From Pseudomonadota bacterium (GTDB lineage: Bacteria; Pseudomonadota; Alphaproteobacteria; Rhizobiales; Devosiaceae): a stretch of 17,635 bases of DNA. How positions within the stretch are numbered: the first letter of the stretch is position 1; every line of letters begins with the position of its first letter. This document shows, in pieces, positions 1 through 7,628 of the stretch. Below the pieces are notes generated by a model, which ran no database searches, was not told where the DNA came from, and saw only the letters and a list, made by a program, of their open reading frames with translations. The position numbers and the translations under genes were made by a program. The DNA is taken from the NCBI GenBank assembly GCA_023428425.1, contig JAEYYP010000036.1, forward strand, positions 1-17,635, written 5' to 3'.

Positions 1-2
1 GG

Positions 3-134
3 ATCGAACTGATCCCTGTCCAGGAGACCCGCACATACGTGAAGCGGGTCGTGGGCAACTACATGGTGTACCGGGCCCGGCTGGGGCAGGACGGGATGAG
101 CATATCGGAGGTCCTGCGGAAGATTCCGGGGTGA
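3..134 (+). CDS. Soluble lytic murein transglycosylase, C-terminal fragment
   Basis: Only the last 43 codons are present; the gene begins to the left of the window. The readable peptide contains IELIPVQETRTYVKRVVGNY followed by MVYRARLG. This matches the conserved end of Slt-type lytic transglycosylases, which usually reads like IPFxETRxYVxRVxxNxxVYR. These periplasmic enzymes cleave the glycan strand of peptidoglycan between MurNAc and GlcNAc, leaving 1,6-anhydroMurNAc ends. The catalytic glutamate and the signal peptide lie outside the window, so activity cannot be judged. The stop is TGA at 132-134, and the next gene starts about 50 bases downstream on the same strand. The assignment rests on one motif, but a characteristic one. 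Confidence 0.75.
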   Translation: MELIPVQETRTYVKRVVGNYMVYRARLGQDGMSISEVLRKIPG

Positions 135-185
135 TGCGGCCGTTGCCGCTTGCCCTCGCTCGCCGCTCTGGTAACTCCATGTCCC

Positions 186-1136
186 ATGTTCGGCCTCTTG
201 CAGCAGCGTAGCGTGCCCGACGACCATCGGGCCTTTGCCAACCTGCCGGTCACCCGCTACTGCGTCGGGCCGGCCAGCGAGGCCATTGCGGTGCATGTCG
301 CCGGGCGACCGGGTGCCGGGCGAACGCCCCTGCTGTGCATTCCCGGTTATCACCGCAACATGGCGGACTTCGCCGAGTTCGCCCAGCACTTCCGGCGGCG
401 CATGGGCGAGGACTGGCCGGTCATCCTGGTGGACCTCAAGGGCCGCGGCCGCTCGTCCGACCGCGGTGACAAACGGGCCTACATCTCAACCATCGATGCC
501 GCAGATCTGGTCGAGATCGTCGCCGCACTGGCGCTTGATGGGGTGATCCTGCTCGGCCAGGGGTATGGCGGCCAAGTCGCGATGGCACTTGCCGCCGATC
601 GGCCCAACCTTGTCGCCGCAGCCGTGTTGATCGACGCCGGCCCGGTGTCCGATCCCCGCGGCCTGGTCAGGCTGCGCAACAACCTGAAGGATCTCGAAGG
701 CCCGCGCAGCGAGGCGGGATTCCGCGCCATGCTGCGCCGCATGCTCGCCACCGACTACCCGGCGGCCCCCGAAGCGTTGCTCGATGCCCTGGCGGCGCGC
801 ACGCACACGCTCGACAAGCGCGGCAAGGTACGCGCCCTGTTCGATCCTCACCTGACGAAGATGCTGGAAACGTTTGAGCACGACGATGTGCTGGTGCCGC
901 AATGGCCCCTCTACGACGCGCTGCGTACCGCGCCGCTGATGCTGATGCGCACGCAGCTGACCGAGCAACTGCGCCGCGAGACCTTCGAGGAGATGATGCG
1001 ACGGCGGCGCGACGCCGAAGGCTACATCATCGAGGGACAAGGTTCCCCGGCCCTGCTCAACACACAGGAAGACGTCGAACCCATCGCCGAGTTCGTCCGC
1101 AAGCTGACCAAGCGGAAGGCCCCGCGCACCGCCTGA
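186..1136 (+). CDS. Alpha/beta-hydrolase-fold protein lacking the catalytic triad
   Basis: A 316-residue protein of alpha/beta-hydrolase type with the usual landmarks: an early strand-loop LLCIPGYHRN, the strand VILVDLKGRGRS, a nucleophile-elbow region VILLGQGYGG, a strand PLMLMRTQLTEQL and a C-terminal loop GQGSPALL. At the nucleophile elbow the expected G-x-S-x-G-G reads GQGYGG, so Gly126 replaces Ser. In the late loop, where a catalytic His is expected (GxGHxxxL), there is Ser287. The segment after strand 6, usually (S/R)-D-x-L, reads T-E-Q-L. The protein is therefore probably not a hydrolase of the normal mechanism, though the reading frame is intact and well kept. I chose ATG 186 (MFGLLQQRS). 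A TTG at 150 in the same frame would add 12 residues, and neither start has a strong Shine-Dalgarno. The gene ends 2 bases from the convergent stop of the next gene. It may be cotranscribed with the upstream transglycosylase. Function unknown. Confidence 0.8.
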   Translation: MFGLLQQRSVPDDHRAFANLPVTRYCVGPASEAIAVHVAGRPGAGRTPLLCIPGYHRNMADFAEFAQHFRRRMGEDWPVILVDLKGRGRSSDRGDKRAYISTIDAADLVEIVAALALDGVILLGQGYGGQVAMALAADRPNLVAAAVLIDAGPVSDPRGLVRLRNNLKDLEGPRSEAGFRAMLRRMLATDYPAAPEALLDALAARTHTLDKRGKVRALFDPHLTKMLETFEHDDVLVPQWPLYDALRTAPLMLMRTQLTEQLRRETFEEMMRRRRDAEGYIIEGQGSPALLNTQEDVEPIAEFVRKLTKRKAPRTA

Positions 1137-1138
1137 GC

Positions 1139-2674
1139 TTACTTCTCGGCAGCGCGCTTCGGTCGGAGAACGGCGGACAGTTCGCGCGCCTGCTCGCGCC
1201 AGAGTTCGCGGCCGATACGCCCGGGCACACCCAGATGCCCCTCGATCCAGCCGATATTCTCGTTGGTGAGTGCGCCGATCTGGTCGAAATGGTAGATGCC
1301 CAGCTTGTTGAGGGCAGTTTCGATGACCGGCAGCACCCCGATGATGTGGGTCAGGTCATCCTTGCGGCCATCGCGCGGTCCGTCGAGGCCCGCCGGCCGA
1401 CCAGCCTCGACTTTCACTTCCGCCACTTCGGCGACCACGGCCTCGGCAGTCCGCCGCGCCGCCGTCACTGCCCGCGCGGAAGCCGCCACCGCCTGGTTGG
1501 CGCCTTCCGGAGCCTCCACGCGAACGCTCCGCCTCGGCGCGGTTCGGCGTGGCGTCCAGTTGCCCTCGATAGCCCGCATCGCGGCGTCCTCATCGAGCGG
1601 CTCGGCGCTCGGCGTGGCTGCAGACGGTTCCGGCTCCGGTTCGGGCTCCACCGTAGCAGGCGCCGTATCCGCCGCCGGTTCGATGGCAGTGGGCGCGGTG
1701 GCGGGCGCCGGCACCATCGTAGCGGGCTCGGGCTCGGCAGGCTCAACAACAGTCGCTTCACTGCCAGCAGCCGGCGAGAGTTCCATGGGACGAGCGGACG
1801 CGACCACTTCGGGCACCGGGAGGGCTTCGGCGAGAACTGCCCCAACCGGAGCATTGGCCGCGAAAGCGGGAATCGGGATTGTGTCCGATTTCGCTTCGGC
1901 CAGCTTTGCAGGCGCCGGAACGTCCTGCCCGTCGGCAGGGGCGGTCGGGGCCGTCTCCTCGCTCGATAGTGTGGGCTCCTGCTCGGCGTCCAACCCGGCA
2001 GTGGCCTCAGCCGCAGGGGGAACGACAGGTTCAGGCGGCAGTTCGTCAGGTGCCAGCAAGTCGGAGGCATCGACGATCGCCACCGTCTCGCCACCAACGA
2101 CCATATCGGCAGGACGGCTGATCGTTGGCTCAGGCGGGCTTGCAGGAAACGGAATGACCTCGGCGGTCCGGGGCGTCTCGCTCGCCGCGACCGGCGCAAG
2201 GGGAGCCGGAGCCGGGCCGTGGCGCGGTGCCGCCACTTCGACGCCGGAGGTCGTGTGGCCTGCAACGTGCGCCGGCTGTATGCCGATTCCTGCCGAGGGA
2301 GACGGAACGACCGCTGTGGGAATAGCGGCAGCGGGTGTCGGGATCGAGGCCGGCGAAGGCTTTACCGGCTCGATCGGGGCTATGGACGGCTTTTCGTCGG
2401 CGAGCGCAATCAGCGTCGCGGTAAAATCGGGTACCGGCACCTCGGCGGGCTCGGGCACGATCGGCGCCGCTGCAACCGGCAATGGCGAAATGACCGGAGC
2501 CGCCACAAGCGGCGTCGTCATAGGTGACGTTTCGGCGGGGGACATCGTCGCCGACGTCGGCCGTTGCCCCTGCCGCAGCGCCACAATGCGAGCCAGGCTG
2601 CCAATGACGGCGCCGACGAGGAACGCGACCAGAAGCAGGGTCGCAACGGAAAGCAGGTGCACCGGGTTTGTCAT
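1139..2674 (-). CDS. Membrane-anchored Pro/Ala-rich protein with C-terminal HhH (NuoE-tail-like) domain
   Basis: A 511-residue protein in three parts. Residues 8-30 (LSVATLLLVAFLVGAVIGSL) form a single N-terminal membrane helix. Residues 36 to about 360 are low-complexity sequence rich in Ala, Pro, Glu and Val, with PEPEPEP runs, probably an extended spacer. After a basic stretch around AIEGNWTPRR, residues 441-511 form a compact domain with GIYHFDQIGALTNENIGWIE and PGRIGRELWREQARELS. This domain resembles the helix-hairpin-helix tail of alphaproteobacterial NuoE and COG3743-type proteins (KxDDLkxIxGVGPxxExxLxxLGIyHFDQI). The hairpin normally reads GVGP or GIGP but here is GVLP, so DNA binding is doubtful and a protein-binding role is as likely. 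The gene starts 3 bases after the stop of the 37-codon gene, with a purine-rich RBS (GGAAGGGG) inside that gene's end. It is the last gene of a three-gene operon. Its real function is unknown. Confidence 0.8.
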   Translation of the reverse strand: MTNPVHLLSVATLLLVAFLVGAVIGSLARIVALRQGQRPTSATMSPAETSPMTTPLVAAPVISPLPVAAAPIVPEPAEVPVPDFTATLIALADEKPSIAPIEPVKPSPASIPTPAAAIPTAVVPSPSAGIGIQPAHVAGHTTSGVEVAAPRHGPAPAPLAPVAASETPRTAEVIPFPASPPEPTISRPADMVVGGETVAIVDASDLLAPDELPPEPVVPPAAEATAGLDAEQEPTLSSEETAPTAPADGQDVPAPAKLAEAKSDTIPIPAFAANAPVGAVLAEALPVPEVVASARPMELSPAAGSEATVVEPAEPEPATMVPAPATAPTAIEPAADTAPATVEPEPEPEPSAATPSAEPLDEDAAMRAIEGNWTPRRTAPRRSVRVEAPEGANQAVAASARAVTAARRTAEAVVAEVAEVKVEAGRPAGLDGPRDGRKDDLTHIIGVLPVIETALNKLGIYHFDQIGALTNENIGWIEGHLGVPGRIGRELWREQARELSAVLRPKRAAEK

Positions 2675-2677
2675 GCC

Positions 2678-2791
2678 CTACCCCTTCCGCTTCGAAATGG
2701 AGAACCAGCCGGTGAGCAGCCCGACGAGCAGCGCCGCGCCCATGAAGGGCCAATAGACTTCGACCAGATAAGCTACCCAATCCAGGTTCAT
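2678..2791 (-). CDS. 37-residue single-span membrane protein
   Basis: This small gene encodes MNLDWVAYLVEVYWPFMGAA followed by LLVGLLTGWFSISKRKG. A hydrophobic segment at about residues 8-31 is preceded by one acidic and few charged residues and followed by SKRKG, so the positive-inside rule predicts a periplasmic N-terminus and a cytoplasmic basic tail. It fits exactly between its neighbours: 9 bases after the TAG of the OmpA-family gene and 3 bases before the ATG of the HhH protein, with no other use for the space. The start is preceded by only a weak AGG-type site, which suggests translational coupling to the upstream stop. Aromatic residues (W5, Y8, Y13, W14, W29, F30) sit at both membrane interfaces. 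I do not recognise a family. By size and position it resembles ArfB of mycobacterial arfABC, but no sequence homology can be claimed from here. Confidence 0.75.
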   Translation of the reverse strand: MNLDWVAYLVEVYWPFMGAALLVGLLTGWFSISKRKG

Positions 2792-2800
2792 GCGAGCCTG

Positions 2801-5800
2801 CTACTCATCAGCCAGAGTGAATGCGATGCGCCGGTTCGCCTGCTTGCCGGCACGGGTCTCGTTGGTTTCCACCGGCAGGCTCTCGCCATAGCCGACGGCA
2901 TAGAGTCGATCGGGCGACACGCCGCGAACGATCAGCGCATCGACGACCGCCTCGGCCCGCGACACCGAGAGCGCAAGGTTGGCATCGGAGTCACCGTCCG
3001 AGTCGGTATGTCCCTCGACGTTCACGATCGTTTCCGGGCAGAGCGCCAGATAGGCGGTCAGTTCGTCGATGGCACCGGTCGAAGCGTCGGCTAGCCGCGC
3101 ACTGCCCGATTCGAAAAGGATGGCGTTGCGGGCCTGCAATGCGCCGACCTTCTGCTCGCACACCATCAGCGGCGGCAACAGCGTGACGCTGGTCTGCCAT
3201 CCATCGGTGCTGGGGATAGCGGCCAGCGCGGTCAGCACAGACTGCCGGTCGGCTTCGTTCGCTGCGCGGCCACTGAAGACCCAGGTCTCGCCGTCGAGAC
3301 CGAACTCGCCGTCAGCCAGCAGCATCAGGGCTCGCGTCCCGGCCTCGGCGTTGGGAATGAAGTCTGCAGGCAGATTCTCGCCGACCTGCAGCGCATCGCT
3401 CGGCTCCGTGCCGGCAATGACCGCCAGGAAGCGGCGCATCGGATCGGCCGGTACCATGCCCGCAAATGCGACCGAAGCCCCCGGCTGCTTGTCGGCTTTA
3501 AACAGGTAGTTCCGGACCGCAGGAGTGGCGGGGGGAGTCTCGGGCTGCGGCGCCGCTTCGGCGACTTCGACCGTCTCAGGTTCGCGTGCAGTATCAGACT
3601 CGACCGGCGGCACTTCGGCCGGTTCGGCGACCACATCGGCGACCGAGGGCTCGTCCGGGACACCATCGTCGGCGGTGTCATTGGCCGGCAACTCTGCGAC
3701 AGGTACTTCAGGCTCTTCGATCAGATTGGCCTCCAGCGGGTCCGCCAGTTCGATCGACCATCCATCCGTGTTGGCCAGCGCCGCCCGAGCCGCCTCCGCC
3801 GCGACTGGCGTCAGAGGCTGGCCGGCGACGGACCAGGCCGCACCATCATAGGCGACCTGCCCGCTCTGCAGTGCGGATAGCGCATCGAGCGCCGCGCCGA
3901 CACCGGCGGCAAAGCCGGCCGGCTCGCCCGACCCGACGAGGGTGGAATCGGTCGCGACCACTCCCACACGTGCGGCGATCGCACGGCGCAGTTCGTCCGT
4001 CGGGACATAGCCGGCGAGCGTGAACGCGCCATCGGCCGACTTGCTCGCCGACCAGGTGAATGGCGACACCACCGGCGCGGCGTCCGCTGCCTGGATCGAC
4101 ACATGCCATCCGGACGTGTCGGCGGCAGCGACGAGCTGGCGCTCGATGGCGTAGCGGGTCGCGGCGCTGTCGACGTTTCCGGTGAGCGTCCAGTTGCCGG
4201 CGGAGAGGCTGACGGAGCCTTGCTGCATTCCGAGGAGTGCGTCGAGGCCAGCAAGGGCATCGCGCACGAAATCCTCTGGCGCACCCGCACCGACCCCGCT
4301 GCTGTCGGCAACGGACACCCCCGCATGCACGGCAACGTAGCGCCTGAACTGTTCGCTGGGGGAGAAGCCGGAAATCAGCACCGTGCCATCGGCCGACTTC
4401 TGGGCTCGCCATGCGTAGGGATCGATGAGCGGAAGGGCCGGCTGCGCCTGCGGCTTCGGCAGCGTCACTTCGTAGAGCCAGCCGGCTGCCCGCAGCCCGG
4501 CAGAGTCGAAACGCTGTCGCGCCGTGAGTGCCTTGGCCGGTGTATCAACCGCACCAGTGATCGACCAGGTGTTGCCGTCGTAGCTGACCTTGCCCACATC
4601 AAGGAGACTCAGCACCGCGACGGCACGACCGACGCTTGCCGCAAATCCTTGCGGTCCGCCATCGGCCAGCACAAGCCTGTCCTCCGCGTCGCCAGGCACG
4701 GCGCCGAGCAATGCATCGCGAACGTCCTCGCCCGGCACATAGCCTGAGAGGACGTAGGGGCCGTCGGCCGGCTTCTCCGCTGTGAAGGTGAACGTCGTCG
4801 CCATCGGCGGCCTTACCGACACGTCACCGAGAGTTACCCCCTGGGGGGCGCCCAGTTGCAGGCGCGTCTGCACCTCTCCGTAGTCGGCGAGGGTTGCCGC
4901 GCGGGCGTCTATCGTGATCACCGTCCCGTTGATCGTGGCGCTGCCTTCGCTCATTCGACCAAGCACATCGAGGATGTAGTCCAACCCCGAGACGAACCGC
5001 TCCGGCGCTCCGCGACCGAGCTCGAGACTCGACGCATCGACCCCGTTCGTCGCCTTGAGCCGGTCGAGAGTCGCCTCGTCCGGCACATGGCCATCGAGCA
5101 CGATGCCGGAATTGCTGCGCTCGGCGCTGAGCCAGTAGTCAGCGATTACCGGGGCGCCCAACGTGACCTGGGCCCCTGACGGGGTCATTGCGATCCGCAC
5201 GATTTCGGCTGCGGCAGGATCGGCAGGAACTCCGTTCAGAGTTAAGGTCGCATCCGAAATCGTGGCGCTACCGCTCTCCAGTTGCAGCAGATTCTCGACC
5301 AGGAGCCTGGCGTTGGCATCGAACCCCGAAGGGGCGCCGGACGCCAGGGTCATGCTGGTTGCAACGGCCACGTCGGAAGGAGCGAGCGCCGCGATGTCGC
5401 TGACCAGTTGCTCGGAAGGCGTGACGCCGGACAGGCTGAGGCGGGCGCCATCGAACGCGGCGTGCCACTCGAACGGCGCTGCCAGCGGCGCCTGCACTTC
5501 GCTGAAGCCGACCTCGACACCGTCGGGATAAGCGGTTGGCCCCGTCAGTTGTTCATAGTCGGTGCTCGAGCGCGCCCGGCCGGAGAGCGTGAGATTGAGA
5601 TCGGCGAGCGCGACCTCGCCTTCGTCCAGTTGCCGAGCCTTTTCGACCACCAGCCGGGCGGCAGCCAGCCAGGTCCCGCGGGCGGGCGCCCCCGACATCA
5701 GTCGCAAGGAGTCCGTGGCCCCCTCCCCGGCTGCGCTGAGAATTTCGGCGCGCGCCGCCTCATCAGGCAGGCCACCGGTCAGCGCCAGCCGACCGTCGGC

Positions 5801-6121
5801 GACGGTAGCGACAAACGGAAACGGACTTACATATTCGGCAAGGACGACCCTGGAGGCGACGGAGCGTACACCGTGCACGGCGGCGAGCTTCGCGGTCGCA
5901 TCGTCGATCATCTGCTGGGTGGTGGCAGTCCCCGAAAGGGTCGCATCCTGGGCATCGAAGCTGACGTTGGCCCAGGCGTAGGCAGGATCGGCAAGCTGCA
6001 GCCGGCTGCGCGCTTCGAGATCGAGCGGTATAGCCGCTCCGGACGTGAGCACGGCCGCGGCTGTTCCACCAACTACGGTGAAAAAGGCCGGAATGCCCCA
6101 CTTGAGGATAGTGCCGCTCAT
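2801..6121 (-). CDS. Giant OmpA-family protein with multiple BON-like repeats
   Basis: A 1106-residue envelope protein (numbering here counts an extra leading Met). Residues 5-31 form an N-terminal membrane anchor (ILKWGIPAFFTVVGGTAAAVL) without a clear signal-peptidase site. Residues about 46-98 form a first BON-like unit. About seven repeats of roughly 115 residues follow, starting near 102, 218, 330, 444, 571, 689 and 872. Each opens with a strand, xxG-hairpin and helix (for example FTLAGYVPTDELRRAIAARV), has a middle GSGEPAGF or SGAP motif, and ends with a second strand/helix half. A Pro/Glu-rich linker lies at 801-871. Residues 986-1107 are an OmpA peptidoglycan-binding domain with GHTDSDG (1038-1044), a final NRRI, and a Cys pair at 989 and 1029 like that of OmpATb. 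Most OmpA-like proteins are 200-400 residues. The role is probably to tether the cell wall to a membrane or to gate a channel. It is the first gene of the three-gene operon. Confidence 0.85.
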   Translation of the reverse strand: MSGTILKWGIPAFFTVVGGTAAAVLTSGAAIPLDLEARSRLQLADPAYAWANVSFDAQDATLSGTATTQQMIDDATAKLAAVHGVRSVASRVVLAEYVSPFPFVATVADGRLALTGGLPDEAARAEILSAAGEGATDSLRLMSGAPARGTWLAAARLVVEKARQLDEGEVALADLNLTLSGRARSSTDYEQLTGPTAYPDGVEVGFSEVQAPLAAPFEWHAAFDGARLSLSGVTPSEQLVSDIAALAPSDVAVATSMTLASGAPSGFDANARLLVENLLQLESGSATISDATLTLNGVPADPAAAEIVRIAMTPSGAQVTLGAPVIADYWLSAERSNSGIVLDGHVPDEATLDRLKATNGVDASSLELGRGAPERFVSGLDYILDVLGRMSEGSATINGTVITIDARAATLADYGEVQTRLQLGAPQGVTLGDVSVRPPMATTFTFTAEKPADGPYVLSGYVPGEDVRDALLGAVPGDAEDRLVLADGGPQGFAASVGRAVAVLSLLDVGKVSYDGNTWSITGAVDTPAKALTARQRFDSAGLRAAGWLYEVTLPKPQAQPALPLIDPYAWRAQKSADGTVLISGFSPSEQFRRYVAVHAGVSVADSSGVGAGAPEDFVRDALAGLDALLGMQQGSVSLSAGNWTLTGNVDSAATRYAIERQLVAAADTSGWHVSIQAADAAPVVSPFTWSASKSADGAFTLAGYVPTDELRRAIAARVGVVATDSTLVGSGEPAGFAAGVGAALDALSALQSGQVAYDGAAWSVAGQPLTPVAAEAARAALANTDGWSIELADPLEANLIEEPEVPVAELPANDTADDGVPDEPSVADVVAEPAEVPPVESDTAREPETVEVAEAAPQPETPPATPAVRNYLFKADKQPGASVAFAGMVPADPMRRFLAVIAGTEPSDALQVGENLPADFIPNAEAGTRALMLLADGEFGLDGETWVFSGRAANEADRQSVLTALAAIPSTDGWQTSVTLLPPLMVCEQKVGALQARNAILFESGSARLADASTGAIDELTAYLALCPETIVNVEGHTDSDGDSDANLALSVSRAEAVVDALIVRGVSPDRLYAVGYGESLPVETNETRAGKQANRRIAFTLADE

Positions 6122-6130
6122 CATGTCCCC
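6119..6130 (-). promoter_or_regulatory. RBS and tandem ATG deciding the start of the OmpA/BON gene
   Basis: On the minus strand GGGGA lies at 6130-6126, followed by two consecutive ATG codons at 6124-6122 and 6121-6119. The first ATG is only 1 base from the Shine-Dalgarno core and the second is 4 bases away. The second Met is therefore the better start, giving a protein beginning MSGTILKWG. The two choices differ by one residue. Confidence 0.55.
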
Positions 6131-6262
6131 GGATCAGCTCGTCTGGCTATGCCCACGCCCCACGTTGAGCCATAGCGGCAATCGTTGAATCGGAAAAGTG
6201 CGCCAACTGTTTGTCGGCCGTGCATTTTCGCGTGTTCACGGATGCTGCGCCTTCAAACGCAG

Positions 6263-6287
6263 AAAGGCCCGGCAGAGCCGGGCCTTT
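6263..6287 (-). terminator. Rho-independent terminator of the porin gene
   Basis: A perfect 11-bp inverted repeat, AAAGGCCCGGC / GCCGGGCCTTT, closes a 3-base loop 25 bases beyond the porin stop codon. On the minus strand the 3' arm ends in TTT followed by CTGCG, giving a short U tract. It separates the highly expressed porin transcript from the OmpA/BON operon that follows in the same direction. The flanking 6125-6262 stretch should hold the OmpA/BON promoter, but I found no convincing -35/-10 pair there. Confidence 0.8.
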
Positions 6288-6311
6288 CCGATCTGTTCGA
6301 GACAGAAAGCC

Positions 6312-7628
6312 TTATTCGAAGGTCTTCTTGAACTCGGTCTCGATCTTGTAGGCGTCTTCCGAGTTGACGGTGCCCTTGATCGACGAGGTGAACCCGCCGC
6401 CCGGAGCCCAAGCGAGCTGAGCCGAACCGTAGAAGAGGTCAGCCCAGTCGTCGTCGAGGTAGCCGACTTCGCCGGTGATGGTGATGCTCTCGGTGACTTC
6501 AGCAGTCACGCCAGCGGCCACCTGGTAGATGTCGTTGCCCGAGCTTTCCTCGAGGTAGCGACCGCCGACATTGAGCGTGACGCCATCGGTGACAGCAGCC
6601 GCAACCGACGCGCCGACGCCCCACTGGTCGTTCGAGTTGGCTTCAACCGAGCCAGCGATCGTGAACATGTCGAAGGTGGCCGAAGCCGAACCGAGCACGT
6701 TCCAGTAGTCGCCAAAGGCGTCATCGGTGCCGAACGCGCCGGCCAGGACGACCTTGAAGTTGTCGAACGTACCGGCGAAACCGGCATGGACGCCCCAATC
6801 CTCGATGTCGCCATCGAGAACGCCACCAGCGGCGAACGTGGCGTGAGCCGACATGCCGTCGCCCTTGTAGGCGATCACGCCAACAGCGGTACCAGAAGCG
6901 CCATCGGGAACGTTCGAGCCGTTCAGGTTCTCCAGACCGGCGCTGACCGAGATGCCGTTGCCGAGGTCAGACGTGACCTGAATGACGTGGCCACCATCGG
7001 GAAGATCGGTGTCCGAACCCCAGCTGACGCCCTTGTCGACCTTCTCGGAGATGAACAGGCCGAGCCAGTTCAGCGGCTCGTCGTCGCCCTTGTTCATGAT
7101 CGAGCCCTTCTTGCCCGCCATGATCACGGTCGAGTCGCCGATCGAGACATAAGCTTCGTCGAGGACAACACCGCTGGTGTCCGAGCTGCCAACAACGGTA
7201 GCGCCGGCATTTGCCACAGTGCGGTTGTTGACTTCCTTGAGCTTCAGGACGGCCTTGGCCGGGCCGAAGTCGGAGTCGGCAGTGGCAACGAACTTGATCC
7301 AGGCGTCGAAACGCGAGGCCCAATCGTTCTCGTCAGCGTCGGCTGCCATCCAGGTCACAGCACTGTCGAAGCCGCCGTTCAGATCGCCTTCACGGTCGAT
7401 GTCGGCGTCAGCGTCGGCAGTACCGTTGTAGTCGCCCCAGGTGAACTTGTACTTCACTTCACCGGTGATCTGCAGGCAGTTGGTGTCGGACGAGATCGTC
7501 AGACCCGACAGGCCGAGGGAGTCGCAAACGTCGAGCGACGTCAGCACGCCGAGATCGGCAGCGTAGGCGCCGGTGGTCGAGAGACCAGCCACAGCGAGAG
7601 AACCAAGAAGAAGGTTCCGGATGTTCAT
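6312..7628 (-). CDS. Alphaproteobacterial porin (Porin_2-type), outer membrane
   Basis: A 438-residue precursor with a clear signal peptide, MNIRNLLLGSLAVAGLSTTG with cleavage after AYA and before ADLGVL. The mature N-terminus carries a cysteine pair in VCDSLGLSG...TNCLQITGEVKYKF. This corresponds to the VCDAYG...TCLxIxGYVRYE signature of rhizobial-type porins. The rest alternates polar and hydrophobic residues in beta strands, is rich in Asp, Gly and Ala, and ends with EFKKTFE, where the usual terminal Phe is penultimate. Such porins form trimeric 16-strand channels that pass small solutes across the outer membrane. The RBS is strong (GGAGG at 7639-7635, 6 bases before ATG), and a perfect hairpin terminator lies downstream, consistent with a monocistronic, highly expressed gene. 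Its 5' leader shows notable inverted repeats, described separately. Substrate specificity cannot be read from the sequence. Confidence 0.88.
   Translation of the reverse strand: MNIRNLLLGSLAVAGLSTTGAYAADLGVLTSLDVCDSLGLSGLTISSDTNCLQITGEVKYKFTWGDYNGTADADADIDREGDLNGGFDSAVTWMAADADENDWASRFDAWIKFVATADSDFGPAKAVLKLKEVNNRTVANAGATVVGSSDTSGVVLDEAYVSIGDSTVIMAGKKGSIMNKGDDEPLNWLGLFISEKVDKGVSWGSDTDLPDGGHVIQVTSDLGNGISVSAGLENLNGSNVPDGASGTAVGVIAYKGDGMSAHATFAAGGVLDGDIEDWGVHAGFAGTFDNFKVVLAGAFGTDDAFGDYWNVLGSASATFDMFTIAGSVEANSNDQWGVGASVAAAVTDGVTLNVGGRYLEESSGNDIYQVAAGVTAEVTESITITGEVGYLDDDWADLFYGSAQLAWAPGGGFTSSIKGTVNSEDAYKIETEFKKTFE

Noticed and set aside
902..1969. A 355-codon plus-strand frame overlapping the hydrolase end and the HhH gene
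   Set aside because: It runs through two genes in other frames and encodes Arg-rich disorder with no recognisable motif.
1296..2756. A 486-codon open frame on the plus strand opposite the HhH membrane protein
   Set aside because: Its product is low-complexity Ala/Gly/Ser/Thr sequence mirroring the Pro/Ala/Glu-rich stalk of the real gene. It has no domain and no RBS. It is a GC-rich antisense shadow.
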